Positions 33,936-42,151 of a DNA stretch of 64,000 bases are shown here, piece after piece (position 1 is the first letter of the stretch; the number at the start of each line of letters is the position of its first letter). The DNA is from Shewanella sp. CG12_big_fil_rev_8_21_14_0_65_47_15. GTDB taxonomy: Bacteria; Pseudomonadota; Gammaproteobacteria; Enterobacterales; Shewanellaceae. Location of the stretch: assembly GCF_002783505.1 (NCBI RefSeq), contig NZ_PFGL01000051.1:1-64000 (forward strand), given 5' to 3'. The position numbers and the translations under genes were made by a program. The notes under the pieces were generated by a model. It made no database searches. It had not been told where the DNA came from and saw nothing but the letters and a program-made list of their open reading frames with translations.

Positions 33936-35051
33936 ATGTGGATTTGGCAGCAAGCCGATTGGCCTAAGTTTCATTGGAATGCCAGCAGTGTTGATGCCTT
34001 GCTGCGTCAGGTCTATTTCAATCAGGGTCAACTGCTTGGCAAACAAATGCTAAATCACGACGACAGCCAATTAACGTCAGCGGCGGCACTCGACACCTTG
34101 CTCGCTAACATTATCCATTCCAGTGCGATTGAAGGTGAAAAGCTCAATGCGGCTTCGGTGCGCTCATCCTTGGCTAAAAAACTCGGCGTGTCCGAAGACA
34201 AGTCTTATCCGACCACAGCACAAACCGATGGTTTAGCTGACATTATGCTCGATGCCTTAAAAAATTTAGAGACTGAGTTAACCCTCGAGCGGATATTAGG
34301 TTGGCATAAACAGTTATTTCCCCATGGTTATACGCTGTTTAACCCAGTTATTGGTGGAGCGCTGCGAGGCGATACGCCTATGCAAGTTGTCTCTGGCCGG
34401 ATTGATAAACCAACGGTGCATTTTGAGGCACCCTCTCGAGCCACTTTGGACGCTGAACTCTCGCAGTTTATTGAATGGTTTAATGCATCAAGGCAAGATC
34501 TGGGTTTAGATCCGCTTATCCGTGCGGCGATAGCTCACCTTTGGTTTGTGACTCTGCATCCGCTTGATGATGGTAATGGACGAATCACGCGTTTATTGAC
34601 CGATTTAGCCTTGGCGCAAGCGGAAAAACGCTCAATTCGTTTTTACGCTATGTCAGTCAGTATTCTTGCCCATCGCCAAGCCTACTATGACATTTTAGAG
34701 TCTACTCAAAGGGGCGATGTCGATATTACTCCTTGGTTAGTATGGTTTTTTGAAACCCTCAATGATTGTTTACTCAATGCGATGGCAGATGTGAACAAGA
34801 CTCTGCGGAAAACTCAATATTGGCAAAGTGTCGATCAATCCTTATTGAGTCAAGAGCAAGCCAAAGTGCTCAATCGGATGTTAGATGGCGATTTTGAATT
34901 AGGGATTAATAGTAGCCAGTATCAAAAGGTCGCTAAGGTGAGCCGTGCTACCGCCACCCGTCATCTTGCGCAAATGGTCGAACAGCGCTTTTTAGTGAAA
35001 GCCGACGCCGGCGGCCGAAGTACGAGGTACTTATTGCCGAGTGGGAAATAG
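33936..35051 (+). CDS. Fic family AMPylase with N-terminal inhibitory motif and winged-helix C-terminus
   Basis: A 371-residue Fic protein. The inhibitory helix motif S-x3-E-G is at S62-E66-G67 (HSSAIEGEKL), so it is a class II enzyme held off by its own N-terminus. The Fic motif HPLDDGNGR is at 208-216 with catalytic H208 (Leu in place of the usual Phe). An N-terminal DUF4172-like region (WIWQQADWPKFHW) and a C-terminal winged helix (YQKVAKVSRATATRHLAQMV) complete the chain. It should transfer AMP from ATP to a protein hydroxyl; the target is unknown. A broken copy of its last 230 bases lies at 37625-37886. Confidence 0.93.
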   Translation: MWIWQQADWPKFHWNASSVDALLRQVYFNQGQLLGKQMLNHDDSQLTSAAALDTLLANIIHSSAIEGEKLNAASVRSSLAKKLGVSEDKSYPTTAQTDGLADIMLDALKNLETELTLERILGWHKQLFPHGYTLFNPVIGGALRGDTPMQVVSGRIDKPTVHFEAPSRATLDAELSQFIEWFNASRQDLGLDPLIRAAIAHLWFVTLHPLDDGNGRITRLLTDLALAQAEKRSIRFYAMSVSILAHRQAYYDILESTQRGDVDITPWLVWFFETLNDCLLNAMADVNKTLRKTQYWQSVDQSLLSQEQAKVLNRMLDGDFELGINSSQYQKVAKVSRATATRHLAQMVEQRFLVKADAGGRSTRYLLPSGK

Positions 35052-35141
35052 GTTGTTTCAATGAGCTTAATTCGCTAGATAAATGGCTAAGCAACCTCAA
35101 GTTGTTGAAGCTAGCTGTTGAGGGGCTTGGCGACGGATCAT

Positions 35142-35666
35142 TTAGCTTAATAAGTGTTTCTTAACGACATGCTCAATGTAATACAGCGGAAAAACGAGAT
35201 GTTTTTGCTCAAGGGCCGACGAGCCTTGAGTTCCTGTCAACTTGATCGTTTTATGTGGATTGCATTTCTCTATATATGACTGTAGCGATTTAGCTCTTGT
35301 GCGTTTGCCACTTTTTACTTCGACAGGGATGATATCCCCTTCATCCGTCGCCAAAATAAATTCGATTTCGGCGCGGGCGTCGTTCCATGAATAACTTGGG
35401 TCAATGCCAATGGCGGAGAGTTCTTGCTGCACAAAGTTTTCTGCCACATACCCTTTGTATTCATAGTTTTGTTGTTTGATCTCTTTATAACTGCTACCCA
35501 GCATATGATTGAGTAGGCCCACATCAAACAGAAACAGCTTGATCATATTCTCTTTTTTATAGGCCGCCAGAGGCGATTTCGGCAACCCTTCAATAGGGTA
35601 GTTCGGCAAGGCTAAGCGGCAACAGTTAAGCCAATGGATTGCGGTTTCAAAATCGCTATAACGAGA
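35142..35666 (-). pseudogene. 3' remnant of a DUF4143 ATP-binding protein gene
   Basis: The frame reads RYSDFETAIHWLNCC and continues through KLFLFDVGLLNHMLG, YVAENFVQQELSAIG and EIEFILATDEGDIIPVEVKSGKRT to the stop. This is the C-terminal half (DUF4143, with a D/E-x-K nuclease-like core) of AAA-ATPase/DUF4143 fusion proteins. The AAA half with its Walker motifs is absent: going upstream, the frame meets a stop at 35676-35678. Similarity ends next to two palindromic sites at 35671-35724. A start at 35609 would give 155 residues but no complete protein. Confidence 0.8.
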
Positions 35667-35670
35667 TTTA

Positions 35671-35724
35671 CACTTTTACGCGCATAAAAGTGCGGGATTT
35701 TTCATTTTTATGCGCGTAAAAGTG
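35671..35724. promoter_or_regulatory. pair of 22-bp palindromic sites (CACTTTTA-N6-TAAAAGTG type)
   Basis: Site 1 (35671-35692) has arms CACTTTTA/TAAAAGTG around CGCGCA. Site 2 (35703-35724) is the reverse complement of site 1 with one mismatch. Start-to-start distance is 32 bases, about three helical turns, so two dimers could bind the same DNA face. They look like operators of a lost regulator or of the truncated ATPase gene. Confidence 0.65.
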
Positions 35725-35796
35725 TGATTTGGTGATTTCTGGTATTCAGTTTTTCGTACTATCGACCTAGCCATCGTGCATGAAATACTTTAATGT

Positions 35797-35923
35797 GGGA
35801 TATTAATCCTATTTTAATTATAAAAATGGGAATACAGTCCCACTTTATTGTCCGTGATAGTTGTTTAATTGACTAGGTTGGACTATATTCCCATTAATGG
35901 TTGAATAGTGAGAATATAGTCCC
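35797..35923 (+). promoter_or_regulatory. hipBA promoter region with repeated operators
   Basis: Three copies of a GGGAATAYAGTCCC-type sequence occur: 35828-35841 (direct), 35880-35892 (inverted, one base shorter) and 35910-35923 (GAGAATATAGTCCC). A weaker copy lies at 35797-35809. The last ends 13 bases before the hipB start. HipB repressors bind several such palindromes and, with HipA, silence their own promoter, so these are the expected autoregulatory sites. Confidence 0.75.
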
Positions 35924-35936
35924 TTTGGTTGGTGTT

Positions 35937-36242
35937 ATGGCTAAGCGTGATTTGCACAATGTGCTGTTTCCAAAACAGCTAAAAATCCTTACCCATTTTG
36001 GTGAGGACTTATTGTTGGCTATGAAGCGACGTGGTTTTACTAAAAAGCTACTGTGTGAGCGAACTGGCTTCGATCATAAAACCGTGAACAAAGTCTTCGC
36101 AGGTGATCCGGGTGTTGCCATTGGCACTTACTTGAAGGTCATGGCTGTACTTGGAATGGAGAGCAACTTTGCAGAAATGGCCGCTCACGACGAAGTCGGT
36201 ATCAAGCTGCAAAACATAAAATTGCTGGAAGGTTCAAGATGA
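35937..36242 (+). CDS. hipB: HipB-type antitoxin/repressor
   Basis: A 101-residue Xre-type helix-turn-helix protein (DLLLAMKRRGFTKKLLCERTG, FDHKTVNKVFAGDPGVAIGT). The ATG at 35937 (MAKRDLHNVLF) is preferred to a TTG at 35901 because the latter lies across operator sequence and has no ribosome site. Its last four bases overlap the hipA start (ATGA). It should neutralise HipA and repress the operon through the operators just upstream. Confidence 0.9.
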   Translation: MAKRDLHNVLFPKQLKILTHFGEDLLLAMKRRGFTKKLLCERTGFDHKTVNKVFAGDPGVAIGTYLKVMAVLGMESNFAEMAAHDEVGIKLQNIKLLEGSR

Positions 36243-37504
36243 GCCGTGAAATCGTTGAAGTCTATGCCGACTGGCAGCCAATTGAAGCGCCACTGCTAAT
36301 AGGGCAGCTTGCTTACAGTGATTCAAGCCGAGGTGGTGTGTTTAGTTTTGCCTACGATAAAGCGTTTCTAACCTCAGCTTATCGCTTGCAAATAGATCCT
36401 ATGCTGACGCTTCACTCAGGTGAACTCTACAATGACGAAGCCGATAAGAACTTCCGTGCCTTTCTCGATTCATCCCCTGATCGTTGGGGTCGTATTTTGA
36501 TGCAACGGCGTGCGGCTATTGAAGCACGCAAGGGCATTCGGGCAACGAGCCGATTAAACGAGTTGGACTACCTGCTGGGCGTACATGATTCTTACCGAAT
36601 GGGAGGGATCCGATTTAAGCGAGCAGGCTCCGATGCTCTCTTGGATGCCCCTTTCTTGGATAACAATGCTGAGTTTGCTGCGCCGCCGATGGCGTCACTG
36701 CGTGAACTAGAGCACGCCGCCATGCAGATTGAAAATGATGATAACATCGATAGTGACGAGTATTATCGCTGGTTAAAGATGTTGATTTCTCCAGGCTCAT
36801 CACTGGGCGGTGCAAGGCCCAAGGCTTGTGTGACAGATGAACAAGGTCATTTGTGGATTGCCAAGTTTCCCAATTTAAACGACACCCATGATGTAGGTGC
36901 GTGGGAGATGGTCTGTTATGAATTGGCTTTGGCGGCAGGTGTTGACATGTTTCCAAGTGAGATCAGGCAGTTTTCATCACAGCACCATACCTTTTTAACA
37001 AAACGCTTTGACCGCCAAGGGGAGTTACGGCTGCATTTCTCATCGGCCATGTCTCAACTACAATACTATGATGGTGAACAATCTCAAGGTGCCAGCTACT
37101 TAGAGATTGCTGAGTTTCTTTCCACTCAGGGCGCACAAACAGAAGCTGACTTAGCACAATTATGGCGTCGTATCGTGTTTAATATTGCGGTGTCCAATAC
37201 GGATGATCACCTGCGTAACCATGGTTTTTTACTGGCAAAGAATGGCTGGAAGTTATCACCTGCTTATGACTTAAACCCCATTGTTGGTAAGCATGGCCTA
37301 CACCTGAACATTACAGATACAGACAACGCCTTAGACTATCAATTAGCCTTTGACGTAAAAGATTTCTTTCGGCTTTCTCAAACCCAAGCCACTCAAATTT
37401 ACGATGAAGTATTAACTGCGGTTAAGCAATGGCAAACCGTTGCTATGCAACTAGGGATCAGCCGAGCCGAGCAAGCCATGAAGGAATCAGCGTTTAACGT
37501 TTAA
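36239..37504 (+). CDS. hipA: HipA-type serine/threonine kinase toxin
   Basis: A 421-residue HipA kinase. The Gly/Ser-rich ATP loop is SPGSSLGGARPKA (around S187-A196), containing the autophosphorylation Ser region. The catalytic segment is FNIAVSNTDDHLRNHGFLL and the metal-binding segment is LSPAYDLNP. HipA of E. coli phosphorylates glutamyl-tRNA synthetase and triggers dormancy; the target here is not proven. The cassette is flanked on both sides by fic sequence, which suggests insertion next to, or with, a fic duplication. Confidence 0.93.
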   Translation: MSREIVEVYADWQPIEAPLLIGQLAYSDSSRGGVFSFAYDKAFLTSAYRLQIDPMLTLHSGELYNDEADKNFRAFLDSSPDRWGRILMQRRAAIEARKGIRATSRLNELDYLLGVHDSYRMGGIRFKRAGSDALLDAPFLDNNAEFAAPPMASLRELEHAAMQIENDDNIDSDEYYRWLKMLISPGSSLGGARPKACVTDEQGHLWIAKFPNLNDTHDVGAWEMVCYELALAAGVDMFPSEIRQFSSQHHTFLTKRFDRQGELRLHFSSAMSQLQYYDGEQSQGASYLEIAEFLSTQGAQTEADLAQLWRRIVFNIAVSNTDDHLRNHGFLLAKNGWKLSPAYDLNPIVGKHGLHLNITDTDNALDYQLAFDVKDFFRLSQTQATQIYDEVLTAVKQWQTVAMQLGISRAEQAMKESAFNV

Positions 37505-37511
37505 TGACATT

Positions 37512-37564
37512 AAGTGAAACTATATTTTCACTATCATGATAAAAATGAAGTTATAGTTTCACTT
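37512..37564. repeat. 13-bp inverted repeat downstream of hipA
   Basis: AAGTGAAACTATA (37512-37524) and TATAGTTTCACTT (37552-37564) are perfect inverted copies around a 27-base spacer, with a short T-run after the right arm. It could terminate the hipBA message or mark the cassette edge. The long spacer argues against a simple terminator. Confidence 0.5.
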
Positions 37565-37624
37565 TTTCCTTGGTTCCTCAGTTCATCTGTTCCAACCCAC
37601 ACACCACCCCTTGGGCATTTGCGG

Positions 37625-37886
37625 CAGTATTGGCAAAGTGTCGACCCATCCTTATTGAGTCAAGAGCAAGCCAAAGTGCTCAATCGGATGTTAGATGGCG
37701 ATTTTGAATTAGGGACTAATAGTAGCCAGTATCAAAAGTAGTAGCCAGTACCAAAAGGTCGCTAAGGTGAGCCGCGCCACCGCCACCCGTCATCTTGCGC
37801 AAATGGTCGAACAGGATGATGTTGGATAGAAAGTGAGTGAAAGCCGACGCCGGCGGCCGAAGTACGAGGTACTTATTGCCGAGTGG
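37625..37886 (+). pseudogene. duplicated, broken 3' end of fic
   Basis: About 230 bases match fic 34815-35044 almost exactly, from TATTGGCAAAGTGTCGA to GCCGAGTGG. The copy lacks any Fic domain and is frameshifted by a 19-bp tandem duplication (37720-37738 and 37739-37757, one mismatch) and by a small substitution/insertion near 37815-37838. No functional product is expected. The copy places hipBA and the DUF4143 remnant between two fic 3' ends. In the whole gap 37505-38077 I see only this, the inverted repeat and the C-box region. Confidence 0.9.
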
Positions 37887-38006
37887 TTGCTAAGTAGATT
37901 GCGGAATTTGCCGTCTAAATGTAATCAGGGTAACAATCATTTTGCATTTTGTGAGTGATTGCTCTGTGTGATGTGATATCCAAATCATTAAGTGCTAGGC
38001 ATTGAG

Positions 38007-38039
38007 TGTGACTCATAGTCCGTAGACGTATTGTCTACA
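38007..38039 (+). promoter_or_regulatory. C-box-like operator upstream of the controller-type gene
   Basis: TGTGACTCATAGTCCG (GACT-cat-AGTC core at 38010-38020) is followed by the inverted repeat GTAGAC-gtatt-GTCTAC (38022-38038). The first element closely resembles the GACT-N3-AGTC C-boxes bound by restriction-modification controller proteins. It lies 39 bases ahead of the small Xre gene, the normal place for a self-acting controller operator. Confidence 0.65.
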
Positions 38040-38077
38040 AGTAAAGATCATCATGAAAACTCTTCAAAGGATTATTC

Positions 38078-38308
38078 ATGGAAGATCATTTGCTTACCTC
38101 ATTCGGTACTCATCTAAAAAGTTTGCGACTTGAGAGATCTTTTTCTCAGGAGCAGCTTGCATTAAAAGCTGACATGGACAGAACCTATGTCAGCGGCATT
38201 GAACGTGGGCAACGCAATGTTAGTTTGATCAATCTTTTTAAGCTTGCCAGTGCTTTAGATATCCCTGCGAAACAACTTCTTGATTTTACCGTTGAGGGAG
38301 CATTATGA
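38078..38308 (+). CDS. controller (C)-protein-like Xre regulator
   Basis: A 76-residue helix-turn-helix protein (LKSLRLERSFSQEQLALKAD, MDRTYVSGIERGQRNVSLIN). Size and sequence pattern match C proteins of type II restriction-modification systems, such as the C.Esp1396I group. AAAGGA precedes the ATG. It overlaps the nuclease-helicase gene by four bases (ATGA), so the two are cotranscribed and coupled. C proteins time the expression of a restriction enzyme; no methyltransferase gene is present here. Confidence 0.85.
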   Translation: MEDHLLTSFGTHLKSLRLERSFSQEQLALKADMDRTYVSGIERGQRNVSLINLFKLASALDIPAKQLLDFTVEGAL

Positions 38309-40260
38309 CTCAACGAGCATTTTATTCGGCGAGTTTTAAAGATTTTCTCTCAGCAGAGCCCGATACGATTACCGGACAGATATCACGTTTCCATACTCAG
38401 CATTTATTGCATACACAAACTCGTGCTTGGTGTGCTGAAATTGAAGTTCTCAAACGTTCCTTGGTCGAGAGCGTTGAGCGAGAAGGGCATATTTTCATTG
38501 AGTTTATGATCCCACGAATGGGACGACGTGCCGATGTTGTGATGATATTTAAAGGGACTGTTTTTGTTGTAGAATTTAAAGTTGGCGCAAAAGTATTTAC
38601 CGCTGCAGATATGAGGCAAACTCATGGATATGCTTTAGATTTAAAGAACTTTCATCGTGGTAGTCATGATAAATATCTCGTTCCTCTGCTTGTTGCCACC
38701 AAAGCGATGAGCCAATCGAAAGATCCCGTATTCGCCGACGATAATGTTGCTTCGACCTTGTGTATTTCACCCTGTGAATTGTTTTCAAGCATGCGTCAAA
38801 TCGCTGAACAGTTGAATCAATCTCCTTTTGATCCAATGCTGTGGGCTGATTCTGGTTATTTGCCGACACCAACTATTATCGAAGCGGCACAAGCGCTATA
38901 TGCGCAGCATAAAGTCGAAGATATTGCTCGTAGTGAAGCGGATACTCAAAATCTTGGGCAAACGAGTCAGCAATTACTTCAGTTGATTCACGATGCTCGT
39001 ATCAATAAGCGAAAAATAATTTGTTTCGTTACCGGCGTTCCGGGTGCGGGTAAAACTCTTGTTGGGCTTAATATTGCGAGTATTCACGCAAATAGGGAAG
39101 AGAATGAGTATTCTGTTTTCCTCAGTGGTAATGGGCCTTTAGTGACGGTATTACAGGAAGCCTTAGCTAGGGATAGATCTTCTAGAACTGGTGAGTCAAT
39201 CAGCGCAACCAGAAAGGAGACAGAATCATTTATTCAAAATATCCATCGCTTTAGGGATGAATATCTGCATGGTGGTGTGCCGCCTGAAAAAGTGGCCATA
39301 TTTGATGAGGCTCAACGGGCGTGGGATAAAGAGCAGGCAAGCGATTTTATGCGTCGTAAGCGAGGTATTGTCGACTTTGATAAATCAGAGCCTGAGTTTC
39401 TCATCGAAGTAATGGACCGTCGTCAAGACTGGGCATTTATTATTGCGCTAGTCGGTGGTGGGCAGGAGATTAATAAAGGTGAGGCAGGCCTAGCAGGTTG
39501 GTTGGACGCACTTAAGGACAGGTTCTTAGATTGGGATGTCTATTTTTCCACCGCTTTATTGTCTGGTGAGTATGTCTCAATGGGCGTAGACCTGAATGCG
39601 GTTTCAAGGGCGAGTGTCTTACCTAACTTACATCTTGCCACATCCATGCGATCTTTCCGTGCTGAAAAGTTATCGAGCTTTGTTCATTACTTGGTTTCTG
39701 GGCAATGCGGACTTGCAGTTAGCTTCTATAAAGAGATAGAGCATGTCTACCCAATCAAAGTTACTCGCGATTTAGCTAAGGCCAAAGCTTGGATTAAGCA
39801 GCACAAACGAGCCAATGAATCGATGGGGCTGCTTGCTTCTTCTAAAGGCATTCGGCTTAAAGCTGAGGGCATTTTCGTTAAGAATGAGATAGATCCTGCT
39901 AAGTGGTTTTTAAGTGGAGTTGAAGATATTCGTTCTGCCGAGTTTTTAGAGGATGTAGCCACCGAGTTTGATGTACAAGGACTGGAGCTAGATTGGTGTG
40001 TTGTGGCTTGGGATGCAGATTATCGTTTCAACGGCCAAGTGTTTGAGCATTGGGAATTTAGAGGAACTAAATGGGAAATGCGACATCAAGCTGTACGTAA
40101 GAGATATCTTGAAAATGCTTATCGCGTATTGTTGACGAGGGCTCGTCAGGGCATGGTGATATTTGTGCCTAAAGGCGATAAATCAGATGAGACTCGAGAT
40201 CCCAAGTTTTATGATCATACTTATAAGTACTTGATAGATTGTGGGGTTGGTGTTATTTAG
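38305..40260 (+). CDS. PD-(D/E)XK nuclease-like + DUF2075 SF1-type ATPase fusion
   Basis: A 651-residue protein. The N-terminal 130 residues have a PD-(D/E)XK-like pattern with D77 (RRADVVMIF) and E90-x-K92 (VFVVEFKVG). The central part has Walker A GVPGAGKT (244-251) and Walker B AIFDEAQRAW (331-340). The C-terminus has a helicase motif VI-like VLLTRARQGMVIFVP. The ATPase region is the DUF2075 family, related to superfamily 1 helicases. Coupling to a C-protein-like regulator suggests a tightly controlled DNA- or RNA-attacking defence effector (inference). I do not know a named system with this exact pair. Confidence 0.85.
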   Translation: MTQRAFYSASFKDFLSAEPDTITGQISRFHTQHLLHTQTRAWCAEIEVLKRSLVESVEREGHIFIEFMIPRMGRRADVVMIFKGTVFVVEFKVGAKVFTAADMRQTHGYALDLKNFHRGSHDKYLVPLLVATKAMSQSKDPVFADDNVASTLCISPCELFSSMRQIAEQLNQSPFDPMLWADSGYLPTPTIIEAAQALYAQHKVEDIARSEADTQNLGQTSQQLLQLIHDARINKRKIICFVTGVPGAGKTLVGLNIASIHANREENEYSVFLSGNGPLVTVLQEALARDRSSRTGESISATRKETESFIQNIHRFRDEYLHGGVPPEKVAIFDEAQRAWDKEQASDFMRRKRGIVDFDKSEPEFLIEVMDRRQDWAFIIALVGGGQEINKGEAGLAGWLDALKDRFLDWDVYFSTALLSGEYVSMGVDLNAVSRASVLPNLHLATSMRSFRAEKLSSFVHYLVSGQCGLAVSFYKEIEHVYPIKVTRDLAKAKAWIKQHKRANESMGLLASSKGIRLKAEGIFVKNEIDPAKWFLSGVEDIRSAEFLEDVATEFDVQGLELDWCVVAWDADYRFNGQVFEHWEFRGTKWEMRHQAVRKRYLENAYRVLLTRARQGMVIFVPKGDKSDETRDPKFYDHTYKYLIDCGVGVI

Positions 40261-40271
40261 CGTAAATAAGA

Positions 40272-40287
40272 GGCGGAATTATCCGCC
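40272..40287. terminator. hairpin between convergent genes
   Basis: GGCGGA-atta-TCCGCC lies 12 bases after the DUF2075 stop and 9 bases from the end of the opposing gene. AT-rich DNA flanks both sides, so it may serve both transcripts. Confidence 0.6.
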
Positions 40288-40295
40288 ATTTTAAA

Positions 40296-40772
40296 TTATT
40301 TAGAAACAAAAAAGCTAATGAATTCATCAAGATCTCCAAAGACCTTGACTTGTTTGTCCTGAATATTACTCGCAGTCGTTTTGATCCAGTCAAAAGCTTT
40401 TTGTTTATAGCCTTTACCACCGAGTAAAATGACTAAATTGTGCTCTGGCGCGAGGCGAAGAGACTCTAGGAAAAAAGGAAATTTTTGATCGACAGAGCCG
40501 CTTTGCTCTTGCTTGTGAGCTTCAATTCGGACTGCTCCTAGCGTTTGGTGTTGTACTAAGAAGGCTGCCTTTCGAATTCCACCATACATATCTGTATAAG
40601 GCGCACCTTTAAGGAACTCGTTTTGAGACGGAACACCTTGTGATTCACAAAAGCCTAGAGCCACAAGGGATTGTTCTACTTGATCACAAAACTTCTGATT
40701 GGATAACATGCTCGCTTCATATTTACCTGAGTCGACTTCAGGTAGATCTTCAAAAAGTGATTCTTGGTTCAT
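40296..40772 (-). CDS. small PD-(D/E)XK-like protein
   Basis: A 158-residue protein starting MNQESLFEDLPEVD (GGAG just upstream of the ATG; a longer frame without a ribosome site exists). The segments AVRIEAHKQEQSGSVDQKFP and NLVILLGGKGYKQKAFDWI follow the pattern of restriction-endonuclease-like PD-(D/E)XK proteins, in which IECK-W-Q and a GGGYK motif are usual. Here the Lys expected two residues after the Glu is replaced by His, with Lys one place later. The active site may therefore be altered. Its location beside the nuclease-helicase suggests a link, but it is on the opposite strand. Confidence 0.6.
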   Translation of the reverse strand: MNQESLFEDLPEVDSGKYEASMLSNQKFCDQVEQSLVALGFCESQGVPSQNEFLKGAPYTDMYGGIRKAAFLVQHQTLGAVRIEAHKQEQSGSVDQKFPFFLESLRLAPEHNLVILLGGKGYKQKAFDWIKTTASNIQDKQVKVFGDLDEFISFFVSK

Positions 40773-40875
40773 TCTCCATCCTTGGTTATTAAATCGCCCT
40801 TTAATGTAGCATTGAGAGTGGCTGATTTTCAATCAGTTAGAACCACTACACAAAATTGTTCTATCACTTTGAAAT

Positions 40876-41772
40876 TTATCCAAACTTGCTACTCCCCAAC
40901 TTCTCCATCAAAAATTCAATCAATACCGTCACTTTGGTTGGGAGGTATTTTCGCTGTGGATACACGGCATAAATGCCATGTTCGGGGAGGGGATGGTCTG
41001 CGAGCAAGGCTTGTAGGAGACCTGCTTGTAAGTCGGCGTCAACCATGAAACGGGGCAGGTTGGCTATGCCTAAACCGTCGAGTGTGGCTTGGTGGATGGC
41101 ATCACTATTATTGACCTGATAGTTGCCCTTAGGCTGGATACGCTGCGCCCCTTCGGGACTGTGGAAGGTCCATTCCACACCATCTTGAAAATATGAGTAA
41201 AACAAACAGTTGTGCTGGGTTAATACCGTAGGTGTGGCTGGTAAGCCATGCAGAGCAAGGTAGCTAGGGGATGCGCAAATCACGCTTAAACAAGGTGCCA
41301 ACTTGCGGGCAATCAGGCTGGAATCGGGTAGTTCACCGATGCGAATCGCCAGATCAAATCCGCCAGCAATTAAGTCGGTTGTCTTATCATCCATCTGCAT
41401 TTGTAGCTGGATATCTGGGTAACGCCTTAAAAATTCAGCTATTAATGGCGCAATATATAAGCGACCAAACACCATAGGCACTGAAACTCGCAGATTGCCT
41501 CTAGGCGTTTGCTGTAGTTCGGAGATGGCATCCAATCCTTCTTGGGTGAGCAGCACCGCAGGGCGAACATACTCGAAATAACGCGCCCCCGCGTCCGTTA
41601 GACTCAAGCTGCGCGTAGTGCGTTGTAATAGTTGAATCCCTAAATGTTGTTCTAGCAGAGTGATGCGTTTGCTGATGGCCGATTTGCTTAGCCCGAGTTT
41701 TTGCCCCGCAGCGGAAAAACTGCCACATTCGACCACAGTGACAAAAATCGGCAGAGCTGAAAAATGTTCCAT
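40876..41772 (-). CDS. LysR-family transcriptional regulator
   Basis: A 298-residue LTTR. The N-terminal winged helix is FVTVVECGSFSAAGQKLGLS with KSAISKRITLLEQHLG, and a substrate-binding domain starts at about residue 90. It resembles the large DsdC/AaeR-like subgroup with a TRSLSLTDAGARYFEY linker. It is transcribed away from the yjjG-like gene, with which it shares the 379-base gap 41773-42151. The regulated genes are not evident. Confidence 0.92.
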   Translation of the reverse strand: MEHFSALPIFVTVVECGSFSAAGQKLGLSKSAISKRITLLEQHLGIQLLQRTTRSLSLTDAGARYFEYVRPAVLLTQEGLDAISELQQTPRGNLRVSVPMVFGRLYIAPLIAEFLRRYPDIQLQMQMDDKTTDLIAGGFDLAIRIGELPDSSLIARKLAPCLSVICASPSYLALHGLPATPTVLTQHNCLFYSYFQDGVEWTFHSPEGAQRIQPKGNYQVNNSDAIHQATLDGLGIANLPRFMVDADLQAGLLQALLADHPLPEHGIYAVYPQRKYLPTKVTVLIEFLMEKLGSSKFG

Positions 41773-42151
41773 ATGCGTCCCATTCTGTTGAGGCGAGGTA
41801 GGTTACTGAATTTCCATTCGATTTAATCGGTCTTTAACTAAACTCTCTGAGTGATAAATAAGGTAGAGTGTGTTTACTGTTGAGTTATGCTCAACGATAG
41901 GTTGCATTGGCACGGTATTATCAATGATAGATAAAGACTGTAGACTATTTTGCAACAAAAAATGTGCCCTCACTAATAGAATGTGATCGCGGGTTCTGTA
42001 AGTTCGTTACCCCATTTGAATGATGCTCCTGATTTATCTCGGGCTTAGCTAATCGGGTACGGCGTAGCGGTTTTCGATACTGCGACTGTTAGTGGTTTTT
42101 AGACTTTTACTGATTAATCAGTACATTTTATCTTTCGTTAGGAGTGTTATC
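41773..42151. other. 379-base intergenic region
   Basis: This is the divergent promoter region between the LysR-type and yjjG-like genes. A small hairpin GTTGAG-ttatg-CTCAAC occurs at about 41881-41897. No open reading frame, RNA gene or repeat could be supported. Confidence 0.5.

Noticed and set aside
35901-35936. TTG start for a longer hipB
   Set aside because: The added codons run through an operator copy and lack a ribosome site; the ATG at 35937 gives a normal HipB.
37514-37741. 75-codon frame over the fic fragment
   Set aside because: It reads only the broken duplicate of the fic 3' end and is better described as a pseudogene.
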